Positions 22,321 through 33,081 of a stretch of 64,000 nucleotides of DNA are shown in pieces. Source of the DNA: Sporothrix humicola (lineage: Eukaryota > Ascomycota > Sordariomycetes > Ophiostomatales > Ophiostomataceae); assembly GCA_021396245.1 (NCBI GenBank), contig WNYE01000003.1, positions 682,001 through 746,000 on the forward strand, in the 5' to 3' direction. Every line of letters begins with the position of its first letter. Position 1 is the first letter of the stretch. Made by a program: the position numbers and the translations under genes. Under the pieces are notes generated by a model. It saw nothing but the letters and a program-made list of their open reading frames with translations, ran no database searches and was not told where the DNA came from.

Positions 22321-23553
22321 TCACTCCGCATCCAGTGGGCACACCGGCGGGTTGTCGTTGACCTGGATGCCGCCGCGCTTCAGCTCGTGGCTGTCGGGGA
22401 ACGGCAGTGTCCAGCCGCCCTCGGTCTCGGGCGTCGACAGCCACAACCGCAGCAGGTGGCGCCGCGGGGCGGGCGCCGGGTAGTCCTTGTAGGCGGTGCG
22501 GGCGTGCAGCAGGTGGCAGTTGCTGACAAACTGGATGTCGCCAACCTCCAGGACCATGTGCAGGGCGAGGCGCTGGCAGGTTTCTTCCAAGACGGTCATG
22601 GCGTGCTGCTGGGCCGCACTCAGAGGCGGGATGACGCCGGCGTCCGAGAAGCGGGTGAGCGAGCGTACGTAGTACGGATCCCACTTGCTGTAGAGGCGGC
22701 CTTTGCCGCCGGGCTCGAGGTACAGCACGGGCTGCTTGGTGTACTCGTCCTGGCCCTCGGAGACCTCGCCCTTGCGGTCAAAGTACCAGATGGGCTGGGT
22801 GAGGAGCTCGGCCACATCGGGATGTTCGCGCTGGAGCGTGTTCCACACGTTGTGGACGCTCACAATATCGCTCTCGCCGCCCTCTAGGGCACGGTGGACG
22901 CACAGCAGGCCGACGATATCGCCGTCGTCGGCGTGGAAGAACTGGCGCGCCGTCGTGCGGTAGATACGCACCTTGTGGATCTGCGACGGGTCGTCGCCGA
23001 CGTCCTTGACGTGGCCCAGGACGTGGCCGCGGCCGTTTTGCGACACAAAATAGCCCAGGTGCGTGCCGAGGCCCATGTAGGCGACGGCGTTCTTGAGCGG
23101 CGACCACAGGCCGGCCGGGAAGCCCTTGAACAGCACAAAGCCCTTTCCATCCACCAGGTCAGAGCGGACACGGCCCAGCTCTTGTGACAGGATGGGCAGC
23201 GCAAAGTTGCTCTTGGAAATGCCGGTCAAAGGCGTCCCGCTCTCAATGAAAGCGTCTGCTGTGGCACTCAGCTCGGCAATCTCGGCCTCGCTGAAACGAT
23301 GCACCCACCGGTCCGGCTGGCCCTCGTAATCCTCTTTGCGCCAAACCGTCGGGCCAGTGATCTCCTTGGGGAACTCGGCATATGGTCTAAGCTTTTCGTA
23401 CAGAGGGTTGTGCTGGCCCGACGTGCGGATGCCGTCGGGGAAAATGGACTTTGGTGCCTGGTCGTTGCGGCGGATCTGGGATTGTTTGAGGGGAGACGGC
23501 GTGGGGGTTGTAGAGGGCGCAGTGGCCTCGGCCACGAGAGCACCGGGTGCCAT
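22321..23553 (-). CDS. TauD/TfdA-type 2-oxoglutarate dioxygenase
   Basis: A 410-residue single-exon protein. The iron site of the family is visible: His207 and Asp209 in QFFHADDGD, and the distal His350 in CHLLHARTA, followed by an Arg-rich strand (RRHLLRLWL) that should bind the 2-oxoglutarate carboxylate. The double-stranded beta-helix core runs from about residue 125 to 375. Bacterial TauD releases sulfite from taurine; fungal relatives act on taurine, other sulfonates or related acids. A 50-residue Pro/Thr-rich N-terminus precedes the domain; no clear targeting signal. It lies in one orientation with the SsuD-like gene 1 kb upstream and within 10 kb of an NtaA/DszA-type monooxygenase, which supports a role in sulfonate use. 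Confidence 0.9.
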   Translation of the reverse strand: MAPGALVAEATAPSTTPTPSPLKQSQIRRNDQAPKSIFPDGIRTSGQHNPLYEKLRPYAEFPKEITGPTVWRKEDYEGQPDRWVHRFSEAEIAELSATADAFIESGTPLTGISKSNFALPILSQELGRVRSDLVDGKGFVLFKGFPAGLWSPLKNAVAYMGLGTHLGYFVSQNGRGHVLGHVKDVGDDPSQIHKVRIYRTTARQFFHADDGDIVGLLCVHRALEGGESDIVSVHNVWNTLQREHPDVAELLTQPIWYFDRKGEVSEGQDEYTKQPVLYLEPGGKGRLYSKWDPYYVRSLTRFSDAGVIPPLSAAQQHAMTVLEETCQRLALHMVLEVGDIQFVSNCHLLHARTAYKDYPAPAPRRHLLRLWLSTPETEGGWTLPFPDSHELKRGGIQVNDNPPVCPLDAE

Positions 23554-24603
23554 TGTGGTGTGGGGGAAATGTTGATTCTTTGGGTTTGTTTGTTTTTGTG
23601 TGTCAAGATGTGGGATGAGATCTCAGATCTGGATCGAGCGTGGGATACGTGGGATGGGATGGGTAGGGTAAGGTATTCGGTATCGTTTGTGGTTGTTGAT
23701 ATCAAGATGATGAAAATAAAAACACAAGATGCAACCAGATGGCTGTGATGATTGATGGTGATGATGAGAATGAAGAACAGAAAAGAGAATCAGAAGAACT
23801 AACTCGAACTGAGCATGGCCGGACGGGCTTCATTTATATCTCTCTGCTCTCGCTTTCAAAGCACATCGATCGAATACGTGCTCACTACCCATCCACTACC
23901 CGATGCTGTCATCTTGTCCCTCTTTTTTGGCTCTCTTTTCTGGTCTTCTTTCAAGTATCTTCCATTTGCCCCGTATTCCACACACAACTGTCAGCGTCGG
24001 AAAGACTGCGAAAGAGGGCAAAGTCTACGTGTAAATTGCGTGTAAGTTGGAGTGTAAGAACAGAAAGCGGCTTCATCTACCGAGACGGCGTCCAGGACGG
24101 CGTCCATTTGTATGGTGATTCTCGCCCATTCTTCTTAGAAATCCCTTTTTTTATCTTTTATTTTGTCCCGCCCTTTCGTCTTGGTTGCAGTCTTGGCTGG
24201 TTGTGTACAATCTTATCTTTCGATTTCAGTCGACTTTTGCCGTTTTGGGGCATTCGTTGGTCCGAGTCATAGACGGCATTCAAAAGCACACGCAAATAGA
24301 AAGGGAGAAACGTCGAAAGAACGGGGAACACCATCAATCACGCAAAGAAATCGTGACAAACAAACAATGTCGACATTGAATGACGTGATTCGCTAAGACG
24401 CACTAACACGGCGCTACCTGGTGACTAAGCGGGTTTGCGGGTGCGCTATCCCTTGAAGGGTACTGGTCCAGGACTGGCCCAGGCCTTTTCGAGCTCCTTT
24501 CCCCTGAAAAGTCCCTGTAAACCAAGACTTCCCCTCACAATTCTTCGCTGTTGAATTCCTCATTCCGTCCACTTTGTCCTCCACCCATCCACCCTTGACG
24601 TCC
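23554..24603. other. Intergenic between TauD-like and SsuD-like genes
   Basis: 1.05 kb. The first few hundred bases carry repeated GATGATGA and GGGATGGGATGGG-like sequence upstream of the dioxygenase start. No gene is seen. Confidence 0.5.
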
Positions 24604-26190
24604 TCACGCACTCTCCGCGGGCACTTTTGAGTCGCCGTTTGTCGTTTCCGTCACAGTCGCAACCGCAATCTTGGATTCCGCCAGAGGAGCGACAGTCTGT
24701 GACTCGATGGCAGGTGCCACTTCAGTCGCAGCTTCAGTTACAGGTGCCACAGGAGCTTCCGCAGCTTCCTTTGCTACCTCCACTGCCTCCACAGGTGCCT
24801 CCACAGCCGTTTCCGTCGGGACATCAGCAGCCGGGACAGGTGCAGACGTCTCCTCAGTTGTCTCCTCAGCCTTTGCAGGAGCATCTGCAGGAGCATCTGC
24901 AGCAGCATCTGCAGTCGTTTCAGTCGTCTGAGCAGCCTCGACCGGAGCATCGACCGGAGCATCAACCGGAGCGGCGACAGGAGCAGCGGGATCAGCATCA
25001 GCAGCGATCTTGTCAGCCTCCGCAGCTTGGCCTTGCGTCTGACCCTCAGTCTGACCACCCTCTGCAGTCTCTGCCTTCTCTCCCTCTGCCTTGGCCTTCT
25101 CCCTCTCAGCAATGCCCTTGTACACGAGCGGCAGAATGTACCGGCCATAGTCGACGACGTCGTTGTAGTTGTCGTAGCCGCGGATCGAGACGAGCTCGGC
25201 GCCCAGCTCGACATAATCGAGGATGGCGTCGGCCAGCGTCTGCGGCGAGCCGACCAGCGCCGTGGACGCGCCGCGGGCGTTGGTCGCCGTCACCGTCGGG
25301 TACCACAGCGCACGGTCCTGGACGTCGCCTCTCTTGGCGATTTCCAGCAGTCTTTGAGAACCAACATTCTGCGGGTCGCTGTTGTTGGGCGTAAAGTTGG
25401 GGAAATTCTTGTGGAAGGCCTCCTGGTTGCCGTTGAGCGCGTCAAGCGTGCGGTGCGCCTTGGCCCACGCGAGCTCCTCAGTCTCGGCCAGGATCGGCCG
25501 GAACGTGACCCAGATGCGCGGCCGGTCCGTGCGGCCGGCCTTGGCCGCCTCGGCATAGATCTTGTCGATCTGCTCCTTGGTGTCCTTGAGCGGTTCGCCC
25601 CAGAGGCCGAAAATGTCGGCGAGCGATCCACCCACGCGGTAGGCTTCGGCCGACGAGCCGCCCACGGAAATCGGGATCGTCGTGCGTCCATTCGCCGGCC
25701 GCACGCGGTTGCTGTACCCCTTGAACTGGTAGTACGTGCCGTCCCAGTCAAACGGCTCCGCGCTCGCCCAGGCCCGTCTCAAAATCTTAATGTACTCTTC
25801 GAGCCGCCCGTACCGCTGCTCCTTGGTCAGGAAATCGCCCTCGCGCGCCTGCTCCACGTCGCTGCCGCCCGCAATGAAATGCACCACCGCGCGCCCGTTG
25901 CTGAGCTGATCCAGCGTCGCCAGCGCCTTGGCGGCCACCGTCGGGTACACCGTGTTAGGCCGCAGCGCAATGATAATCTTGAGATTCTTGGTCACGGCCG
26001 CAATGTACGCGCCCTGCGTCCACGGGTCGAATCCACCGGCATCGTACGGCAGCAGCGTGTACTTGAACCCGTAGTCGTCCAGCGTCCGCGCATACCGCGT
26101 CAGGTACGAGGCGTCCGCCGGCAGTCCCGTCTTGGGCGCGAGCTCATTGTTCTCGTTGGGGAACGTGAGCGAGATGAATTCGGTGGGCAT
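24604..26190 (-). CDS. SsuD-like alkanesulfonate monooxygenase with Ala/Pro tail
   Basis: A 528-residue protein in one exon. Residues 1-360 match bacterial FMNH2-dependent alkanesulfonate monooxygenase in size and blocks: IIIALRPNTVYPTVAAKAL, LDQLSNGRAVVHFIAGG, QRYGRLEEY, ISVGGSSAEAYRVGG and DIFGLWGEP. Such enzymes cleave the C-S bond of sulfonates to give aldehyde and sulfite, using FMNH2 from a partner reductase. From about residue 361 a 168-residue tail follows, made of Ala, Pro, Val, Thr, Glu and Asp with repeats such as APVDAPVDAPVEA, which is not part of the bacterial enzyme. The tail codons are in frame and GC-rich like the core, so it appears real. The ATG at 26190 is family-like; an in-frame upstream ATG at 26271 adds 27 hydrophobic residues. 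Confidence 0.88.
   Translation of the reverse strand: MPTEFISLTFPNENNELAPKTGLPADASYLTRYARTLDDYGFKYTLLPYDAGGFDPWTQGAYIAAVTKNLKIIIALRPNTVYPTVAAKALATLDQLSNGRAVVHFIAGGSDVEQAREGDFLTKEQRYGRLEEYIKILRRAWASAEPFDWDGTYYQFKGYSNRVRPANGRTTIPISVGGSSAEAYRVGGSLADIFGLWGEPLKDTKEQIDKIYAEAAKAGRTDRPRIWVTFRPILAETEELAWAKAHRTLDALNGNQEAFHKNFPNFTPNNSDPQNVGSQRLLEIAKRGDVQDRALWYPTVTATNARGASTALVGSPQTLADAILDYVELGAELVSIRGYDNYNDVVDYGRYILPLVYKGIAEREKAKAEGEKAETAEGGQTEGQTQGQAAEADKIAADADPAAPVAAPVDAPVDAPVEAAQTTETTADAAADAPADAPAKAEETTEETSAPVPAADVPTETAVEAPVEAVEVAKEAAEAPVAPVTEAATEVAPAIESQTVAPLAESKIAVATVTETTNGDSKVPAESA
24875..24914. repeat. 12-bp GCATCTGCAGGA repeat in the SsuD-like tail
   Basis: Three near-identical 12-base units within the coding sequence of the Ala/Pro-rich tail, translated on the minus strand as Ala-Asp-Ala-Pro type repeats. 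In-frame unit number changes could alter tail length without breaking the gene. Confidence 0.7.
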
Positions 26191-29100
26191 GATGGGCGGT
26201 GCGAAGCGTAGCTGGTAGATAAATTTGAAAGGTGAGGTGAATATGAATATGAATACGTCGTGTGATATCAAAGCATCATCCTGAAATCAACAGCTTCTTA
26301 TATGGTCGCGTATTAACTGCCCCGCGTAGAACCCCGTGTAAGTCAGTGTAAATGGACTCTTTTGGTGCTTTTGGTGGTGCGTTTTGCTGTCCATCCACAC
26401 ACTCGCTCGATGGCGTCAACTATGACCTGCTCGCGTCTTGCGTCCACCGCCGATGGTGTCACCCAACATCTCCCCGCAATACGCGAGCAAACAGTAGAAA
26501 GGCGACACAAAATGACTGGAGAAACGACTGCAGAATTGGATTTATAATTGAACGGAGAATAAACTGGAGGGGAATGCTCCAACATGCAACTGAAAAGCAT
26601 CCAAGACGTCCAAAATCATCCGAAGGTGGGGTGTGGCTGCATCGATTGCGCACGCCTTTCTCTCCAGCGGCAGGCAAGAAGACGATCTCTCACAAAATTA
26701 GTGAATAAATCGAATAAATCGGTGAAGAACTTGAAGAGGATGAAGCCACGAGACGAGCACGAGACGAGGCGAGCTCATGCAGCGGAGTAAAGCTTTACTT
26801 GGTGCTCGCGCCATCACAGCCAAGCTCCGATACTCACCATTTCCCGAGAAAGACCAGAGGGGTCAACATGAGGGGTCTCAACAGATTGTGATCTCATAAA
26901 ACTCTCCAGCATGACTCGGAATAGTTCTACAATTGTATTGGGAAGATTAGTTCTGATAACATAATCTTATCAAGGTCTGTGGAGAGTAGACGACCCCTGA
27001 AAGCACGCACTTTGCGACCCTGTCCCCGCCATCGTCAACAACACTGACCCCCACCATAACATACACCATATCATGCGATAAAAAGGCCTCAAGATGGCAT
27101 GTTCGTCCGTATTCCCTTGGTGATCTCAAAATGATTCATTCTTGTTCATAGGCCAGTCTGACTTGTCCCTCCTACAGAGATATCTTCTCCGTTGTCCAAG
27201 ATGAACAGATTCCCAAAGTTGTATGTGACTGTTCTTTTTATTACATATTTCTCGGCAAGGCCAAGACAACCGATCAGGTTGATGCCGATACGCCGTTCCA
27301 TTCATCAAAGAGACGGACCTCGGAGCCATGATCCACCGCCGGGAACAGCTCTGTCCTCATCTTTTACCACCTACGAAAGAAGTCATTGTCCGAGCCTGGA
27401 GACCAACCAACCACTGTCTTGTTCTATTCGTTTAGTCATCATTTGACCGCTCAGAATGTCTACCATTGATATGTTAATATGTTAATGTGTTAGTGTTGGA
27501 TAGAATGTCCAATACCTTGAACAATGTGCTCGGTTTTATCGGCGTTCATGCCGTATCGATGCTTGCATCTTATGATCCATCTCGGCGTTGGTGCCGTACC
27601 GTGCTGAGTATGGTTGCAAGCTTCGTTCTCGGTTGAGGCTGTGTCGCGGGCCCGTTCTTTTTCGCCCGTCTTACTTTTTCGCCCGGCAGCAACTTGCATG
27701 GGGCAACAAACGACGTAAAAGACCTTCCATATCGAGACATATGTGCCGCTAGAAACAACTGTATTCTGCCCATTTTAACCGTTTAATAATCCAAGTCCAC
27801 GAGGGCAGTGCTTACTCCGAGCTCCTGTACGCCGTACCTAAAGCGACTATGGCTACTGTCTGGGGTAAGGCTGTCGGCGAGGCTGTAAAGAACAACCGAC
27901 GATGCGACTAGATTTACTTCTTGGTGAAGTGCGTTCTAACATATCATGCTCAAATTTAAAAAGTGAATGTCGCATTTTTGAAATATTGCTTTCTGTATCA
28001 TAATCTCTTTTAGCGTTTTTTTAAAAAATTTGTTATTTTTCTTCTTGAAAGTAGAAAAAACGATTTAAAAGCAAAACGATTTAAAATAACAAACATTCGA
28101 AACAAATGGCAAGACCTCAGCGAATAATCGTAATAGAATAACCACCCTATACAAACAGACTATAAGAATTGTTCTTCAGGAGAATCCTAGATGCTGGAGA
28201 GCAATGTGCAACATATTGAATGAGAAATGTAGGTACACAGAGTTATGCAATTAAGCGATATTCGACACTAGCCCTGCACCAACATCACCACTAAAATCGT
28301 GGTGGACGGCGCATTGACAACTGTAGCACGATGACGTCGTAATCGTAGATCATCTGACGAGCACTGCCCTCTTTCGCTGATAAAGGCCACGGATCAGACG
28401 CGAGGCTTGCGAGGGAAGAGAGCGGAAGTATTTTGCATTTGTATCACATTTGAAGATTGAAATTTTCAAGAATACGAGCGAGATGAGCGAGCTACAAAGC
28501 CGAAACAGTACACTGTAACATTGTCTCCAAGTCAAGCAATGCACCATCCCATACAGGTCAGGTTGCCCGAGACACAGCCCTGATGCAACTTCTCAAATCG
28601 GTCTGCATATTTGGCAGTTGCATTCAAGAGAAATTGGGGAAGACGGGACGTTTGGCAATCAGCCCAATGACAAGGTAGGGTAGGCTTTCTAGAAGGCGTA
28701 GAAGGAATAAAAGGTGTGGTAGACAATAAGCTTTTTCTATTTCTTCCCATTTTCTTTTCCCACTTTCCATCTTCCCGAACCCAAGGAATGATTATCTTGC
28801 GAGGCGAAGCTTGAGTTCTTGGTCTCTTCTTGGTATTAAGCTTCGTAAAAGGTACCCGCGGATCTGCTTCGCTCTTTCCCGCCTTGCCCGCTGGTTCGCT
28901 GTGTTTCGTTTCGTGAAAAAAGAGGGACCCACTTTTTAGACGTCACCCCGCTTCAGCCCCCCCTGGCCCCCCGAGCCCCCCAAACCTGCCCCAGAAAATG
29001 TGCTAGAACGACGTCAGGTCGCTGAACCAAAATACACCAAAACGCACCAAAACACGGCGGAGGTGCCAAAACCACACCAAAAGCGCACCGACAAGACACC

Positions 29101-29592
29101 AAACGACACCAAAGGCTACGAAAGCCCGTGAGAACGCCCTGTGACTCGCCGTGATTGGCTCAAACTGTGAACTGGTGAGGCTGAGCCTGGCTTTCGGGAC
29201 TACGGCAGCCTGTCGACTGAGTCGTGCGTGAGTGACTTCACTTGTTGGTGCATTTGGTGGTACAGCTGCATGCAAGGCAGGAAGGAGCTACTGATTGAGC
29301 CCTGTGTACGACGTACTGAGCACGATAAAGGGAAGGAGCAAACGACTCAAGATAAAGAGGAGGGCAGATCCCATCCAGGAAAGAACGACCAACCCGAACC
29401 CAACTCATCCCTGATTGATTCCAAAGTCAAAAAGTCGGAAGTCAAAACTGCAAAGTCAAAACATTGAAACACCCCTACACCAACGACACCACTTCAGCGC
29501 GACAACGCCAAGCAATAACCACCAACTGAACATCCCCTCACCTTACTCTCACTGTCAACACAACGTACTCCACCTCACTCGCATCTCCCACC
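26191..29592. other. 3.4-kb gene-poor interval
   Basis: No confident gene. 27.9-28.2 kb is AT-rich with runs of TTTAAAA. A GC-richer patch at about 27790-27920 holds a short open frame but no recognised motif. 29.0-29.2 kb is rich in CACCAAAA units. The last ~150 bases before 29593 are C/A-rich, like a leader of the following gene. Confidence 0.5.
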
Positions 29593-32187
29593 ATGGCGCC
29601 GTGGTCGAGAAAGAAGAAAGACGAGACATCTGCCAAGGAGCAGGAAGCTCTCGCTGAGAAACAACAGAATGCGGCCTCGAATGGTGCCGCCAACGGAGCC
29701 CAGAATGCGGCACCGGCCAACGGCAAGACCTCCGAGGAGCTGCCTGCCTACACGGCCGAGGGCCCCGCCGCGCCTCCGCCAGGCGAGGAACCCACCGCGG
29801 ACGACATGGCTGCTCTGACGGCCGTGCTCGCGAACCTCAAGCTGTCCTCCGTCTTCCAGCCCGTGCCGCCGCGCAACACCGCCAATCCCAACGACGAGAG
29901 CCAGTTTGCGTGGCCGACGGCCGACGAGTGCCTGGCCCACCTCCAGTTCTTGAACACGATCCACGCCCTCAAGGAAGAGGTCGGCTACACGGACGGCATC
30001 TTTGGCCTGCACGACACGCTCGCAGCCGCGACCGACGACGTCGTGCACATCCCGCTGCAGTTTGGCGAGGGCCAAAAGGCGCCCAAGACTGAGGAGGAGC
30101 GCTACCGGGCGCGCCTCAGCAAGGTCCGCGAGAAACGCTGGGCGCTGTATGTGGCTCGGGCCGTCGACCGCTACGAGGCCTGGTGGCTCGAGGTGACACG
30201 CACCAGCTACAAGCCGACCGAGGCCGACATGCACGTCCAGAACCACGTGCCCTACTCCGGCTTTGTCGACGACATCCAGCCGCAGCACGCGCGCGTCTGG
30301 ACGACAGACAACCTGTTGCCGCTGGACGTCATGATGGTAATGCACGCGCACATGCTCAACCCGCGTGCCTTTTTGGAGGACTGCATCCGCCACGGCGCGC
30401 GCAGCATCTGGGCCGCGGGCATGCCGTGGGCGGCCATCAGTGCCGCCACTGACCCCCAGACGGGTGCTTTCTCCAAAGTGACCGACGAGGCCAAGTCCGC
30501 CTGGAAGCGCACGACGCTGCGCGCCTGGGACAATGTCGACGATGGCAACACAAAGTCTGTCGTGTGCCCGGCCTGCCAGAAGAGCACGCAGGCGCCCTGG
30601 ACGACCTGCGGCGCCATGGAAGGCGGAAACGGCGCCATTTACGGCAACCTCATGGGCACGGGCTACGGCGACGGCGGCGACGGCTTCGAGGTGGCGTGCT
30701 CGTCGTGCCGCTTTGTCATTGACCGCAAGGGCCTGTCAGTCGGCAAGTTTGTCAAGGACAGCTACGAGCTGATCCGCGGCGACCGGCCCATGCCCGGCAC
30801 GATTCTGGACCCGAAGACGGGCCTGCCAGACGCCATTCCTCTCAGAATTACGGATGTGCACCGGCCTGCATCGCGCACCTACCCAAACAGAGTCATAAAG
30901 AGGGGCGGCATGATGTCGTCCATTGTCCCCGGCGGGGAGGACTCGCTGGTGGACGTGATGGCGCCTCGACGCACCACCACAATGGAAGAGGTTCGCAAGC
31001 GCCTCGAGGCCATTCTGCGCGACAACGACAAGCGCAAGGACATTGACGAGTTCTACGCAAAGCGGCGTTACCAGCCGCTGCCGGACGCGCGCCTGTCTGT
31101 GCGCAAGATGATGAGCCGCTACTGGGACAACTCGAGCGTGTTTGCCCTCGACCTGACGGGCGCCGTGCTGCGCCAGGGCATCTTTACCGACAAGATGGAG
31201 TCCATTGACTGGCTGCACAGCCCGGCCTCGCGCGCCACCATGGACCGCCTCATCGAAAAGTACCGGCGGTTCATGGGCATGATGGCCGACCACCCTCTGC
31301 GGGTCTGCGTGCCCACCCTCGATATCGACCTGGGCTGGCACACCCACCAGCTCAGCCCTCCGGCCTACTTCCACACCAGCGTACGCCGCACGCAAGGCAA
31401 GTTCATCGACCACGACGACAAGATCGACGAGGACAAGCTGCACCTTGCCTTTGAGTTCACCAGCCGCGCCTACCAGGAAAAGTACGGCGAGGTCTACAGC
31501 GAGTGCACCTGCTGGTACTGTGAGGCTACCCGCGCCGCATCCATTTCCGGCCGCTCCGGCCTGGCCTCCAAGCTCGGCATGTCGCGCAACGGCGACGTCA
31601 TCAAAAAGTTCGACGCGTCCGGCGCCGCCGACCGCTGCCCCGCGCCCAACCGTGCCGCCCACCTGTCTGCCCACAACGCCGTCATGTTTGTCGAAAGCGA
31701 CAACGACGTTCGCTCGCGCGTCGCCCGCCAGATCCGCGCCGCCCAGCTCGCCCGCATCGAGAGCAACTACCAAAAGGCCGTCAAGCGTGCCGCCAAGAAC
31801 GGCAGAAAGCTGCCGCCCCGCGAGGAGTACTACGACCACTGGGGCTACTCGTACTTCATGTACTCGCCCTTCATCTACCCGCTCTACTTCTCGCCCTACC
31901 TCTACTACGCCTCGCCCGGCTTCGTGCCCATCGGCACCGGCACGTGGGGCAACTGTGCCGGCGGTAGCTGCGGCAACGGCGGTGTTGCGGCCGGTGCTTG
32001 TGGTGGTCCCGGCGGATGCGGTAGCTGCGGAGGCATCAACGGCGGATGTGCTGGCGGTGCAGGCTGTGGAGCGTCTGGTGCCGGATGCGGCAGCGCCGGT
32101 GGTTGTGGTGGTGGTGGAGGAGGCTGCGGCGGTGGAGGAGGAGGCTGTGGCGGTGGTGGCGGCGGTTGCGGTGGAGGTGGTTCATAA
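29593..32187 (+). CDS. DUF1399 / glycine-rich-domain (GRDP-like) protein with Cys/Gly tail
   Basis: An 864-residue single-exon protein with a good start context (CACCATGG). The N-terminal ~70 residues are Ala/Glu/Pro-rich. The core has the DUF1399 hallmarks known from plant GRDP and fungal relatives: a block ending PYSGFVDDIQP, two cysteine pairs (CPAC near residue 324 and CSSC near 369) that may bind metal, and DLGWHTHQLSPPAYFH near residue 579. CTCWYCEA follows near residue 638. After an aromatic stretch (about 750-780) the last ~80 residues are almost only Gly and Cys, ending in repeats of C-G6. No signal peptide is seen, so it is probably intracellular. The biochemical function of the family is not settled. 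Confidence 0.88.
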   Translation: MAPWSRKKKDETSAKEQEALAEKQQNAASNGAANGAQNAAPANGKTSEELPAYTAEGPAAPPPGEEPTADDMAALTAVLANLKLSSVFQPVPPRNTANPNDESQFAWPTADECLAHLQFLNTIHALKEEVGYTDGIFGLHDTLAAATDDVVHIPLQFGEGQKAPKTEEERYRARLSKVREKRWALYVARAVDRYEAWWLEVTRTSYKPTEADMHVQNHVPYSGFVDDIQPQHARVWTTDNLLPLDVMMVMHAHMLNPRAFLEDCIRHGARSIWAAGMPWAAISAATDPQTGAFSKVTDEAKSAWKRTTLRAWDNVDDGNTKSVVCPACQKSTQAPWTTCGAMEGGNGAIYGNLMGTGYGDGGDGFEVACSSCRFVIDRKGLSVGKFVKDSYELIRGDRPMPGTILDPKTGLPDAIPLRITDVHRPASRTYPNRVIKRGGMMSSIVPGGEDSLVDVMAPRRTTTMEEVRKRLEAILRDNDKRKDIDEFYAKRRYQPLPDARLSVRKMMSRYWDNSSVFALDLTGAVLRQGIFTDKMESIDWLHSPASRATMDRLIEKYRRFMGMMADHPLRVCVPTLDIDLGWHTHQLSPPAYFHTSVRRTQGKFIDHDDKIDEDKLHLAFEFTSRAYQEKYGEVYSECTCWYCEATRAASISGRSGLASKLGMSRNGDVIKKFDASGAADRCPAPNRAAHLSAHNAVMFVESDNDVRSRVARQIRAAQLARIESNYQKAVKRAAKNGRKLPPREEYYDHWGYSYFMYSPFIYPLYFSPYLYYASPGFVPIGTGTWGNCAGGSCGNGGVAAGACGGPGGCGSCGGINGGCAGGAGCGASGAGCGSAGGCGGGGGGCGGGGGGCGGGGGGCGGGGS

Positions 32188-33081
32188 ATGATGGGTTGAA
32201 GGTGAATGTTCTTTTGATTTATGAACTCTTTTCTGATTTTGTTTCTCTATCTGTTTTGATTTCACGCCTCCACCAAGTTTGTTACCCGATATTCCCCCCC
32301 CAATGTACCGACGTACGATGTACCGTTTAGTTTATTTTTCAGACGAATTTACTTTCAATGACTTGATAGCTGAACATACCGTGAGTTTCTTTGTTGACGA
32401 CAAGTTTGATGACGATGCTGCCGTGTTCGTAACACCATTTGAGGCAACGACGTTGACAATGCCCCTTCGCTCCTTCCTCCTGTACCGAGTTGAGAACGGG
32501 AGCTCCCGCATTCCGCCATCCTTGTTGCTTTTCGCCGATTTTCACCTAATTGGGCACGTAGTAGTTCAACTTGAATGAATGACTTGCAGACCGAAGCACT
32601 CTGGTTCACGATGTTTTTTGCAGCCGTTCTGTTTTTCCGTGCCCCCTTTCTGCCCTTTTCCGCTTTTTCAGCCACAAATCTCATTTCCTTCCCAACCATT
32701 CGTCAACAATCGTAGAGTCGCATTTGATCAGTTCAAGCCCAAACAACGGCCAACTCTAATTCGACACCATTCGTCCCAAAAAACGCCCTCCGTAATATTT
32801 TTCGACTTTGACCACACTTAGAGTGACTCGTAAATGTGCCGCCACGCCCAACAAGGCCAAAACTGTGCAGGTCCTCGACTGGTCCAGACCGTTATTGATG
32901 ACATTGATGCAACGTCAATATTGTCCCAATATGGAAATCCCAGAACGTACACAGAATGTTTCCCAAATTAAAAGAGATCTGTTTGCCATGTCCACTCCCT
33001 CAGTCCTTCTTCCATCTTTCACCATCTTCAATTGACGCCTTCCAGCTTTTCCTCTGCATCACCAAACCCTCGGTAAACACA
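32188..33081. other. Intergenic
   Basis: 0.9 kb between the DUF1399 gene and the first secreted-family locus. It should contain the 3' end of the former and the promoter of the latter. No gene seen. Confidence 0.5.

Noticed and set aside
25027..26211. 394-codon plus-strand frame opposite the SsuD-like gene
   Set aside because: Shadow frame; the minus strand has all family blocks.
27140..27330. Open stretch after TCCTACAG giving IFSVVQDEQIPKVVCD and LGKAKTTDQVDADTP
   Set aside because: Looks mildly protein-like, but it is only about 55 codons, has no start, family motif or partner exon.
27795..27912. Short GC-rich frame ending VGEAVKNNRRCD in AT-rich DNA
   Set aside because: About 40 codons without start or recognised family; too little to call even a relic.
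30736..31839. 367-codon minus-strand frame opposite the DUF1399 gene
   Set aside because: Shadow frame, Val/Gly/Ala-rich without motifs.
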